This document shows positions 1 to 11,900 of a stretch of 64,000 bases of DNA, piece after piece. Each line of letters begins with the position of its first letter. Position 1 is the first letter of the stretch. The stretch covers positions 992,001 through 1,056,000 of the forward strand of contig JAPXFQ010002398.1 of NCBI GenBank assembly GCA_028564705.1. The letters run 5' to 3'. The notes under the pieces were generated by a model that saw only the letters and a program-made list of their open reading frames with translations, made no database searches and was not told where the DNA came from. The translations under genes and the position numbers were made by a program. Source of the DNA: Apricaphanius iberus. Lineage: Eukaryota; Chordata; Actinopteri; Cyprinodontiformes; Aphaniidae.

Positions 1-99
1 GTATTCTACGAGCTGTCCAGGGTGTACAGGGTTATATACACCAATGTATTCGTTTTCATCTGTTCTGAAATTTCTTCAAATTTCTTTAAACTATGACAG

Positions 100-722
100 T
101 ATCTTCACAGGTCTACCTAAAAAAATCAACCATAAAGCTATAGCTGATCCAGAACGCTGCTGCTCGTGTTCTCACCAAAACCAGGAAAGAAGAACACATC
201 ACCCTAGTTCTAAAGTCCTTACACTGGCTCCCTGTAGCTCAGAGAATAGACTTCAAAGTGCGTTTATTAGTTTATAAATCATTGAATGGTTTAGCACCAG
301 AGTAAATTAACGATCTGCTATCACAGTACAAACCATCCAGATGACTCAAGTCCTCCAGCTGTAGTTTACTGGTCGTCCCTAGAACCAGAACCAAACATGG
401 GGAAGCAGCTTTTAGTTTCTATGCTCCCCACATCTGGAACAAACTACCGGGAATGCAAAGCTGCAGAGAAACTGAACTCTTTTAAGTCTAAAATCAAAAC
501 GTACCTATATAGACTCGCTTATGAGTAACTGTTTTTACTTGCTTGTTTTTAATTTTCATACAAATTATTGTCTTGATTACTGTTTTATTGTAAATGCTTT
601 CTTGTATTTTAATATTCAAAGTAATTTATGGTCTCTTTTTTGTCTTCTAATTTTAATCATGTAAATCACCTTGAATTGCCTTGTTGTTGTAAGTGTGCTA
701 TACAAATAAAACTGCCTTGCCT
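100..722 (+). mobile_element. 5'-truncated L2-like LINE, C-terminal end and 3' tail
   Basis: The plus strand carries a broken reading frame resembling the end of a fish LINE polyprotein: [44 protein letters not shown], separated by stops. A 3' UTR follows, ending in AATTGCCTTG and the short repeat CTTGCCTTGCC. The same family occurs at 6563-7209 and 11996-12541, all in the plus orientation and therefore antisense to notch1. The 5' boundary is approximate. Confidence 0.75.
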
Positions 723-762
723 TGCCAAACTTTGATGTTTTGAATTGTAAGATGGTTTATTC

Positions 763-965
763 CAGTGTTTCCCAACACTGGTCTTCTAGGCACACTACCC
801 TGCATATTTTAGATGTTTCTCTCCTTTAACACGCCTGCTTCACATGAATGCAGTTCAGCAAAACCCTGTTAATCAGCCATCAACTGAAATCAGGTGTGCT
901 GAAGCAGGGAAACATCTAAAACGTGCAGCGTAGTGTACCTTAAAGGGCAGGGTTGAAAAACACTG
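763..965. mobile_element. hAT-like MITE with long inverted termini
   Basis: Starts CAGTGTTTCCCAACACTGG and ends with the complement of CAGTGTTTTTCAACCCTG. The arms continue inward (GCACACTACCCTGC against ACACTACGCTGC; TTTTAGATGTTTC in both), so the whole unit could fold on itself. Flanks TTTATTCC and TTTATTTC give a possible 8-bp target duplication with one mismatch, using a start shifted by one base. No coding capacity. Confidence 0.7.
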
Positions 966-1935
966 TTTATTTCCTGTTGTCAGATAGGTTATATTTAAGG
1001 GATTTCATATTTGATTCTGTAGATCTCGTAGTGGCTCATGAAACTGAACAAAATATGTGGTTAATCACATATAATTTATCATATGCTTTATGTATATTTT
1101 CATAAAGCGAGGCTGGTTTTGACAGCTTTATTCCTTCCATTAACAAAACTGTATAATTCGAAAACAGCATTTTTCTTCTATTCAAGTCGACTTGATCTGA
1201 TATTAGATACTTTATTATCTGAAACGTGTAACTGTGACAAAAAGTTCACAATGTAAGAGAGTGGCGAATAACAGTGAGAAGATATTATTAGAAGAATTGT
1301 GGCATATAGAGTTTCTTAGAGCTGTGACACGTTTATTAACATGTAGAAAAAAATCTGAAGCAGCCTGGCTTAGCATTTCAGGGAGATGCAGGAACGTTAT
1401 TTATGCAAGGTGAAATTTCCTTTTTCACCGAACGAAAGATATGTCATTGTGTGGCAGGGTTGTTACCTCACTTCTGATTTTCTTTGAGGTCTGACTGATC
1501 CATCAGCTAAAGCAATCAAGGGAAAATTGTAGTTCATAATAAAAGAGTCTAGGTTGAGACATTTCCTTCTTTTAGAGTCAACAGTTAAGTTTCTTCACAG
1601 TTTCTTCAACAGTTGCCTATTATTCTGATCTGTCTAAAATGATAAAGGCCTCCAAAATGATAAATCCTCTGCAAGAATTTTATTAAATTTTTTTTCACAG
1701 ATGCATGCACACACAAAAGGTGGAACAGCCGTGCACAGAAACACATGAGCACTGCAGAGGGGTTTATCCCGAGAAATTTCAATGGCTCTCAGCGGGGTTT
1801 CCATGGCTATTTCATGTACAGGAATGAAAAGGGGGACCTCGCAACAGGGAAACATTTACATCTCAAGCAGGGCGGTTAAAATCCCTCCCTCTTGTTGTAC
1901 CCCTTCTGCTTCAGCATAACGGTCTGTGCATCCCA

Positions 1936-1968
<33 letters not shown>

Positions 1969-2808
1969 CGCTCACACACACACAGAAGAACACTAAGCTG
2001 CTTCCTTGCATAACCCTCTGAGTGTTGAACACAGTTTTTTTAGGCATTCAGCTTTTCAGTTGGCTCTTTTAAATCAAAAGCTTTCTTGATAGGCTGTTTC
2101 TTTTTCTGTCTTTCTCTTTTCCTTTCCTTTTCTCCCACCAGAAGGAATTCCGCCTCTCTCTGCTTTTGATCCACCCAATTTCACAATTTTCCTCCTCAAA
2201 AGAAAAAAAAATCCCTTCCACCTTCGACAATCCCAATAAAGGAATCTTTTTTTCACTAGAATGAACTTGCTGCATTATTTCATTTCTGAACAAAATCTTT
2301 TGTTGGAATCTCAAATGGCATTTTAATTTTTTTTTAAAGGTAACTCATTAAGGGTCCTTAGAAAAGCCCAAACCAGCTATGTTAATCATCACCAAAACCC
2401 CGAGAGCCTCAGGTCTACGTTTCCTTTTATTCCCCATCACAATCAAAGTTTTTGCTCAATCATTAGACTTGACGAAAGGAATAAGAAACTTGTTAAAAAA
2501 AAGTTCACACTTCCTCAAGCCTCTCCCTATAGATTTTTTTTAACCTCTCCTCCTCAACTACAACGTTTTGCTTGGCTGCCCGGGCCTGCGTAAGCCTGCC
2601 TCAGGGCTGGGATTAGTGCCCGTCCGGAGAGGTGTTTGTGTGTGTTTGTGTTTGAGAGCAGAAGAGAGGGAGAGAGGAAGAAATGTGAAGGGGAAAAAAC
2701 AGGGAGAAAGAGAGGGAGAGAGCTCAACCTCTGCACCCCCTGGCCTTACGCCCTTCTTTCTTCCATCTCCTCCACTCTCCCCCTGCTGCAGCGGTACGGC
2801 GGCCTCAC
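966..2808 (-). other. notch1 intron 9 (part)
   Basis: Apart from the CA tract, no exon or repeat is recognised. Polypyrimidine stretches at 2090-2140 and 2745-2785 and a purine-rich block at 2655-2725 are low-complexity. No exon coding for EGF14 was found. Confidence 0.6.
1935..1984. repeat. (CA)n microsatellite
   Basis: Imperfect CA tract with CG interruptions (CGCACACACGCTC) inside intron 9. Confidence 0.9.
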
Positions 2809-2922
2809 CTGTGGGGCACTGGCAGACGAAAGCGTTGATCTTGTCGATGCACTTGCCGTTGTTCAGGCAGGGGCTGCTGGCACACTCGTTCGTATCGATC
2901 TCGCAGAACTCCCCCTCGTAGC
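2809..2922 (-). CDS. notch1: notch1 exon 9: end of EGF12, most of EGF13
   Basis: 114 nt, acceptor AG at 2924-2923, donor GTGAGG at 2808-2803. Codes GYEGEFC, then [18 protein letters not shown] followed by DKINAFVC and ending QCPTG (EGF13). The next exon, starting EGF14, is not found between 2808 and 1, so intron 9 is longer than 2.8 kb. The exon is more GC-rich than its flanks. Confidence 0.94.
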
Positions 2923-5900
2923 CTGGCCAATTAGCGAGTAAAGGACCGGGAGGGAGGCGGATTGGTTAGAAAGAGATACAAAGTAAGAAACATAATCCCA
3001 AACGCAGCAATTTTCTACCTAAAAAAGCATTTATTATGAAAATGCCAATAGAAATGCAGATAGAGCTAAAATTAACGTATACAAAAGCTAATATTAGCTG
3101 CAACTGTATTAGGGTTAAACTATGGATCTATGCGGATTTCTCATTATTTTTAATTTTTAACGTGTTACAAAAAAATCCATCAACTATAGTCAGAAATGTT
3201 TGTTCTTAAATCATTTGAATATCTTTTACGGTGATCAGACCGTACGTTGTCAAACGGGCCGAACCTTTTGGGCAACGTATTTACCTCCTCACCTGTGGTG
3301 GCGCTACACCAAAAAGCATTGGACACATGGTCCCTTCCTGTTGCGGTCACATGAGGAAGTCTGTTCTATTTAATGGTTTTCTTTGACCAATGTCCTTTTC
3401 TTTGACAGTGTCCTTGGAAGCAAAGGCGCCTTGACATTAAGAGACACCCAGGGTTGTTGTCACATGGGTTTTGTGGTATTATTTACCCAGAATGGCCTGC
3501 GCCATAGACCACATCCTGCTTTTGGAGCATCCTCAATCGAACCGCACAAGAGTTCCTTTCAACCGAGCCGAAATCTAGGGTTTTAGGTGTACTAGATTTC
3601 GCTTTTCTGGGTTCCACTGCACATTCAAACCTCTTAAAGAACTTTATGGTCAAAAAAAAATTACAGTTGGATTAGAGCGGACTAAGCAGGGCAGGTGTGA
3701 ATGCACCCTTAATAATTTTAATTAGTCCTTTTCCATTGCTTGTGAAATTATGTTGAGGTCAGTTACTGTGACAGAGTAGTGTGACTTGTTAAATCTATTA
3801 AGACCTGGGTTTATGAAAAAAATAAAAAATGTATTTTACTTTCAAATGGGTTTGAACATCTGTGACTTTGAGTGATTAATTAATTTAGTGTGAATTTAGC
3901 CGTATGTAAGGTCTCAGAAAGATGTTACACCCAATGTAACTGTTTCCCACTTGCAGAAAATACTTACTGGCCAGACTGACGATTAGCTAAACAAGCCAAT
4001 AACAAAGCAGTTGTCAGCATTTTGTATATTTAAACACTGTAGCACATAGTTCGGTGCTATACTTCCATTATTGCAGTACTGAACTCATTTTAGATCAGTG
4101 ATTGTTTCCGTTGATTCTCCAAACTCTTCCATAGAAAATTATTCACACTATTTAAATTAATTTATATTGTGCAAACACAGCTATGGAATGCAAAGGCTAA
4201 TTTTGCAGCAAGAATAGCCACAGTGAAAAATTAAATTAAAACTGCAACAAACACTTAACGTGGTGTCTTAGCAGGTTACTGCGGCTCAGAAAGCAGGATT
4301 TTTGCTGTTTGGAGCTCTAAACAGTTCTCCAATTAATCACTTATACATGTATTTCATGAACACTTTGACACTGCATGTGTGTGTATGCCATGGGAATAAT
4401 AAGAACCAATTATTCCTTTAAAAATGCCTAATTAGGCCTTTAATGATGCCTATAACAAAACTTTTATCAATGAATTATGACTTTAATAGCCCTGGTAAAA
4501 AACAAGACCTAAAAAGTTACTTTGCAATCAAAATACTACACTCATTATTTCAGATACAATCAGATATATCCTTGGCATTTAAAATAAAGCAGACTTAATC
4601 CCGGTAAATTTTGGATTAGGAAATAATTTTAAAAAGTTTTAAATATCTAAATCTAATCAATCTAAATTTAAAATACATAAATCAATTTTCTCACCTGACA
4701 TGCATATGCATTGGAAGTCTCCTATTTGGTCCAGGCAGGTGGCCTCGTTCTTGCACGGGTTCGACTTGCACTCGTTGATGTCCAGCTCGCAGCGCGTCCC
4801 CATGTACCCCCGCTGGCACTTACACTGGAACGAGCCCTTGGTGTTTATGCACTTCCCAGCGTGCTCACATGGGTTGGAACCTGTTAAAACAGATCAGGGC
4901 CTTAATTTCACTTCCTTAAGGTGATTGCAGCAATTTGACTGTAAAGCCAGGACAATGCCTTTGAGATTAGATCAAGTTGGTGGATTCATTTTGAAAACAA
5001 AAATAGCTGAAATTATTTGTGAGATTACAGCAATAATACAGCTGAGAGTGTTATTTTCAGCAATTAGGGGTCCCATTGCACCCATAATTACAGGAGAGCA
5101 TGAGCTTTTGTGTAGTTGGTAACCTAGGTTTTGTGGCTGTGGCATGTTTGCAGAACGATTTTTACCCAATGAGCATTCGTCTACATCCTGATCACAGGAA
5201 GTACCGACGAATCCCGATGGGCAGGTACAAATTGGATTTCCGTTGACAGGGTTGGTGTCACAATTGGAGCCCTTTTTACATGGGTTACTGATGCAAGCGT
5301 CCTTCAGCTGGCACAACAGACCTGCAGCGTTGTTAAAGAGGATGATAGAAATGATTTATATTAGTTTCCCCTTTATGAACCGACATGAATCAGACTACAA
5401 TCCTGGAGTCCCAAGTGTATCCTGATGCCAACAAAAACATATTTTTTAAGGAATTTGTATTGCATTTTGATCATACTGTATCCATATCTTAAAATCTGAA
5501 ATATTTAAACAAAACTAAAATAAAGAATTTACATTTCAAAAAATGTTGTGCGCCCCCATCTGCCATTACTTCCGTGAAGGAGTTGCTGTCCCGTCAGAGG
5601 ACGCACGACAACATAGAAATTGGAGAGTTTCCCCTGAATGCAAAGCCACACACCTGTGCGGCCGTGAGGACATTCGCAGAAGAAAGAAGCCACACGGTCG
5701 TGGCAGGTGGATCCCTGGTAGCATGCAGCACTGGCGCAGTCGTCGATGTTCTCACTGCAGTCGTCCCCTGTCCAGCCATTCACGCACACGCACTGGTAGC
5801 TGCCGAACGTGTTGTGGCATGTGCCGCCATTTAGACATGCGTTGGGCATTAGCTGGCACTCATCAACATCGTCCAGGCAGAGCTGACCTGTGGAGAGACC

Positions 5901-8900
5901 AACAGAAGTTTTTTGGATGAATGGATGGATTTTTAAGTATTTTAATTTAAATATGATACTGTACAAACCTGTGAACTCTGGTTTACACTGGCAGTTGTAG
6001 GTGTTGACTCCATCCACACACGTGCCTCCATTCTGGCACTCGTGACCTGGGCAGTCGTCGATGTTAATGTTGCAGTTCCTTCCCGAAAATCCTAAAAAGA
6101 ACAAGAGAAATCGTGCCCTTTAAGCGCTGCTAGGGCCTCACAAATACAGTTTTTCGTTTCCCCGATCCGAAACAACAACTGAAGTTACACTTTTGTTCAG
6201 TTAAATGTGGTCAACTGTCTTTTCCTTCACTGGAAAGAAGGCAGCTGTGCCCTTCAGAGGTCTGTGGGAAGCGTGCCATGTAATAACATCCCCTCTGCTT
6301 TACGGTTGCACAAGAAACAACCACTGGACCTAAACGGTGGTATGTTGGATTATATAACCCACAAAGCAAAACCGAAACAACATATAACTGCCACTTCCTT
6401 GCTGTTTTATTCCTGAATAAATGTTATCGCAGTTTAAAACAATTGACTTTATGCACCGAGGTTTCAATTTACATGAATTTAAAGACAGTAATTGATTACT
6501 AAGGGTATTTAGAATTTCTCCAAGTCTTAAAGCTCAAGAGCTCCAATGCCAACACTGCTTGATCTGCAGAGACACTTAACTCTTTTAATTCTAAAACAAA
6601 AAACCTACCTATTTAGACTTGCTTATGAACTATTATAAACTATTATTGCTTTAAATGTTTATATGTTTTTTTTCCTTCCTAAATCACAGGTGTCAAAGTC
6701 AAGGCCCGGGGCCAGAGCCCGGCCCACTACGGCCATTGATGTGGCCCTCTAAACTGTAGAGGACCATATACATAGATCTTTTATGTTTCTATGTATATGC
6801 ACCTAAATACCCTTTTATCACTCAACTCAGTATTTATTTGAATAGTCTTAAATCACATCATTATGAAAAGATGTTCAGTATCTTTTGATTTTAAGAAGTA
6901 CTTGTTGAGACAGATATTTATTCATGTTTTAGCGGTTTGTTAAATGTAGTTTTATCAATGCTTTCTGCCACAACCGGCCCTTTAAGGATTATCTTTATGT
7001 GGCCCAAAATGGAAATGAGTTTGACATCTTTGTCCTAAATTGTTAATGCAAATGCTAAATGTTGTCTTTTATTTGTTCTATTCTTTTCTATGTTGTTAAT
7101 TTTCATACCCTTGTATATTTGGGTTCTTTGCCACCAAATTATGTAAAGCACTTTGAATTGCCTTGTGTTGAAAGTGTGCTATACAAATAAAATTGCTTTG
7201 CCTTGCCTTGATTTATTTCCAATTTTAAACAACCATTCTGCAAAAAACCATGTAAGGATGGACAGACGGAGAGACGGAAATCTGGACGTATAAATGTCTT
7301 AATGTTCTTAAGATGCAACATTGTGTCAAAACAGTGATTAAATGAATAAAATCTAACTTTAAAACAATTCTAGTTTAAGACATAATCGTATCGGATAACA
7401 ACCTAGAAAGTGACAAAGGCTTTCAAACAACAAAACATAATCCTGAGATAGAATGGAGAGTTGCCAAAAATTCTGGCAAAATATCTGAACTGACTAGGAA
7501 AAAAAATGAATAAACAAGTCAGTCTTGTGTCACGGTGTGTTATGTAGGATCGAGCTTTCCTTCATTCCACCATGTGAAACGGATGTTGTTCCTTGGCTAT
7601 TTCCTCACGATAAGCTCCCGATGCCTTCCTGCTCGGGTTGGAGCACCGGAGCAGAAATTCATGTGTGTGTGTGTGTGTGTGCACGGAGGACACAACATAG
7701 GCAGGAAAAAACCACGGCTTAGATGAAATCATTGCCTAACCAGCAACAAGGAGTCCCAGACGTTTTAGTTACTCAGTCTTATGAAATTACTCCCTTCAGT
7801 CAATGCTAGTTGTTTCATCTATGAACATTTTTTTATTTGACCCTGGCGTTGAACTAGATTTAATGCCTGTAGCCAGCATTTCAGTGAGCGACCCTATCAG
7901 CCCATTTGAAATACAACTTATCTAAAGTTACCTGGCACACAGGAACATTCGTAGCTGGTTTCTCCCTTCTGGATGCAGGTGCCTCCATTCAGGCAGGGCG
8001 ACGGGTTACAGGGAAAGTAACGGCTCTCGCAGTGCTTCCCTGTGTACTCCGGGGGACACTGACATCTGTAGCTGCCGACCTCGTTGATGCACTGTCCACC
8101 GTTTTTGCAGCGCGGCGGGTTGGCGTCGCACTCGTTGATGTCCTGTTTGCAGGTTTGTCCGAAGAAGAACGGGGTGCATGTGCAGATGAACGTGGAGTCA
8201 ACGGAAGAGCAATGCCCGCCGTTGGCACATGGATTAGAAGCACATGGGTCGGCTGTTGCACAGTCTTTACCTAATGGCATAGAGAAATGTAGTCCTCTCA
8301 TGGCTGTGCAGAATCAGTATGTTACAACCTGAAACCATAATAGAGCTTGTGTCTCTTACCTGACCATCCAGGTGGGCAGCGGCATCTGTACCTGTGTAGA
8401 CCATCCGGCTCACAGGTGCCTCCGTTGCGACACGGCGAGCTGAGGCAGGCAATATTGATGGGTGTCATGCAGCGGCGGTCGGTGTAGCCCACCTTGCAGG
8501 TGCAGTTGAAGTCCACAGTGTTCCCCTTGGAGATGGCGCGACAGGCACCTCCGTTCATACATGGCGAGTTGTTGCACGGGTCATGAAACTGGCACCTGCT
8601 CCCTACATATCCATCTCGGCATCTGGACACAGCGGCAGTATGTGTGGTCAGCAGTGATGATCAATTATAAGATATTAGTTTGAAAGTAGGCTGAGTTGTG
8701 TTTTTAGTGTTTTCTAATTTTCACCTTGACTCACCAACTGTTCAACTCAGGGCTTATAACAACTGATCATGGCTTAGGATAAATTGCTAAGGGACATAAC
8801 AACAAGTGTCTGACCAGTAATTTAGATGTGGAAGATACAATGCAAGAGAAAAAAAAACAGCTACAAGAGCACAACAGGAGGGAATTTGATCATGTACAGT

Positions 8901-11900
8901 GCCTATAAAGAGCATTCAATCCTTTGGATGTGTTATCCTTTTGATTGCTTTTACAAGTGTCTCGTGATCAACGAAATGTTGCTTTTTTAACAAGTGATAA
9001 CAGTTTTTTTTTACAAAATAATGGAAATAGAATTTAAGTATTTAAAATGGTGACCGTATACTTATTTGGCCTTAAATTGGCTGTAACTAGGACGTACTTT
9101 CTTAAAAATTGGCGCGACCAGTCAGCTCTTGAAGCTGAGTTACGATCACTGGATATTAAGTTAAGGTCACCCTGATCCGATCTTGAGATCGAATCGAGAC
9201 ATCGCTAATTAAAAACATTTATATATTTACTTTTCTTAGGAACCGCATTGTTTCCCTTTTTTTAAAGTTTACTTAAATGAATCAGGATATATTTTAGGGT
9301 GTGCTATACTTAAATTACTACACATGAAAACTTTTTATTTTCTACAGAAAATCAGAAGGAGACAAAATAGAAACTTAAATCAAATCAGTTTCTCCAAATA
9401 AATGCCTGATCAGTACATAATATACTTCAATGCATACTAATTTACAGGTTTTTTTTATCACAACAGTATTTTATCAAATGACACTGCAAACTGAATTAGG
9501 AAAATTTGTATGACAAATGTGCTCAGCTTGATGAGGAAAAGGAAATCAAAAAAGCTATTTATGTATTTTAAAAATCACAAAATAACTTAAAATTCTCAAC
9601 TTTTGTAGGTCAGGAAATACCTCACATTTCCTAAATTGGTTTGTCATTAAATTAGCATAAAAAAGGCAGATAAAAGGGCTTTCCACTATATTTGTCCATC
9701 CAGTCAAGACTAATGCATCAAACAAGCAAAGATCCCTCCATTTGTGAGCTTATAAATCAGCTACTGGAGCAAAAGAAGAGACCCTGCTTTGCAGTTTTTA
9801 CCTCACAGCGACACATCCATGAGAAACTATGCTTTTTAAAAAGCACATCCGTCTTTCTACCATCACCCCAGTGAACAATGTGTCAGAGGCTGTAAAACTA
9901 GGAGAGAAGGGCAGGGTGGGGGAACAAACTCCTGTGATGTTTCTCACAGGTTGTGTCTGAGTCATAAACGTCGCTCGGACCCCAGCGAACAAATGCCCGC
10001 AGAGAGAGGAGCCTCAGATCAGAGACATATTCACACATTTACAATTACAATGAGGGGGAGCAGAGGGCCCGTCCCCAGAGGATGCACACGGCTCAACAAA
10101 AGGGCCACACACCTAAAGTCGGAGTGAGTGGCAGCACGCACAAACACACACACAAACACACACAGAGCGGGATAATGCACAGGAACATTGCACAGTTGCA
10201 TCCACCTTATTGCCATCCAGTTTAACTCTTATAATTCTATGCAAAACCCAGAATATCAGATGTTGGGACAGCAGAACTAGCCACCTCAGATGTGCATTCC
10301 TGCCTCAATCATATAGTCATGATATTGCAGAGTTTTTAATGCTGGCTTCAACAATGCAGGTCTGCCAGCAGGGATCAATCACTACAAACACAACGCATCG
10401 GAAAAAAACCTACAGTATTTCAGATCTCCTGCCAAATCTTGCTTTTTCAAAAGCGGACACAGAAGAGAATCAGCCATGCAGGCACCATCCAGCATCTCTC
10501 AGGGATGAAATGTGCTCATTTTGAGCCTTTGTCAGCACTCATTCATCCTGAGGACAAGGCTTTGCCACAGTGTCTGAGCTGCGAGCCGACATTACGGCAA
10601 CTTCAAAGCAGGGCAGCACCACCTCAGTGCTCTTATTCCTTCCTCTCCTGAGAGGATTTGCTTCAGCATCAGACAGGCAATGAAAAAAAAAGTCTGTCAA
10701 TAGTTAGGAGGAGGAAGGGTGAATTATTTTGCAAATTAAAGTAATGTAAAGAATGTGAAGAAATAAAAATGTCTACTGACTTTTTGAAAAGAATCTGCAT
10801 GTAAAACACCAATTTTCTTTGAATGTTGAGGTGAGTTCAGTCTCTCGCAGACACAATATGTTGAAGAAAACATCCCGTCCGAGCGGCCTTCCCACGACAT
10901 CAAAACCCAACGTCCCTCTGAAATACCTGACTAAACCCAGCGAGGCTGTTAGCCCCCAGGGGCTGGCAGGACCACGTCCCCAAACATTCCCAGGGTGTGC
11001 AGCACCTTTGTGTGTGTGGGGACGGGGCTGTGGCCCCTCTGTGGGGACAGTTGTGTGTTTACACAGGGCCCCCCTCTCAGGGGATTAGACAGCCTTCGTA
11101 CTATGATAAGGAAAAGAAAACATCACATGCTAGGCTCTCTGCAGCATAAGCAGTAGCACACAGAGGTGGCATGTCATGGTGTAGAGATCAAGAAGTGGAA
11201 CTTTGAACATCGTGTTACTGATGTCAACAATAAGGTCAAAAAGGAAGTCAAATCTGAAAAACAAACCAAAAGTATACTGTCTGCATTTAACCTACTTTCT
11301 AGTGCTAAATATTGAAATCAGCTTCACTGAAACTGTATTTTTCTTTTTTTGGCTTCCACAGAATACTCAGCTGTGAAGTTTGGGTCATCCACATAAAATC
11401 GTGCCTAGACTTTTCCAGATCAAAGTCGGACTTTGGTGATGAAGTGGTTTGTGTTGTTGAAAAGCTGCTGAACTATGTGATTTTCAAATGCAGCCATTTT
11501 TTCGGTTTTACAGAGAATCGTCAGAAAACAAATGAAAAAGCCTCAGCAACGACAGCAGATAATGGGCAGGCAGGTTTAAGACGATAGAAAGGCAAAGCCG
11601 GGTCAAACAACACTATTAAAACAAAAGTATGCACAAAACCATACCTGAATGCACAGCATGTCGAACCATTAAAGCAGATGGGCTAACAAAATCAGATCAC
11701 TCTAGCTGCCATAAACAGCAGCTAAAATTCACACGACTGGACAATAAAACCAGTAAAAGGTACTGGCTTCTCCTTACTTTGGGTGCCAAATTCGGATGGT
11801 AGTGTCCAAATTTTGTGTAAACGGCAAAGAAATGAGGCTCCATCCTATTTTATATCAATAGTTCAGGGTACTTGTAGAGGTACTTATATTTCCTTGACAG

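Noticed and set aside
1..2808. Search for notch1 exon 10 (EGF14)
   Set aside because: No minus-strand segment with the expected cysteine spacing and splice sites was found; intron 9 must extend beyond the window.
2568..2941. Plus-strand frames of 117 and 101 codons
   Set aside because: Partly low-complexity purine-rich sequence and partly the antisense of exon 9.
3240..3715. Possible DNA transposon in intron 8
   Set aside because: Only one end-like sequence was found and no target duplication, so no element is called.
5543..5920. 125-codon plus-strand frame opposite exon 6
   Set aside because: Shadow of EGF8-9 coding sequence; no independent evidence.
7906..8332. Open frames on the plus strand opposite notch1 exon 4
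   Set aside because: They mirror the cysteine-rich exon; the EGF pattern is only on the minus strand.
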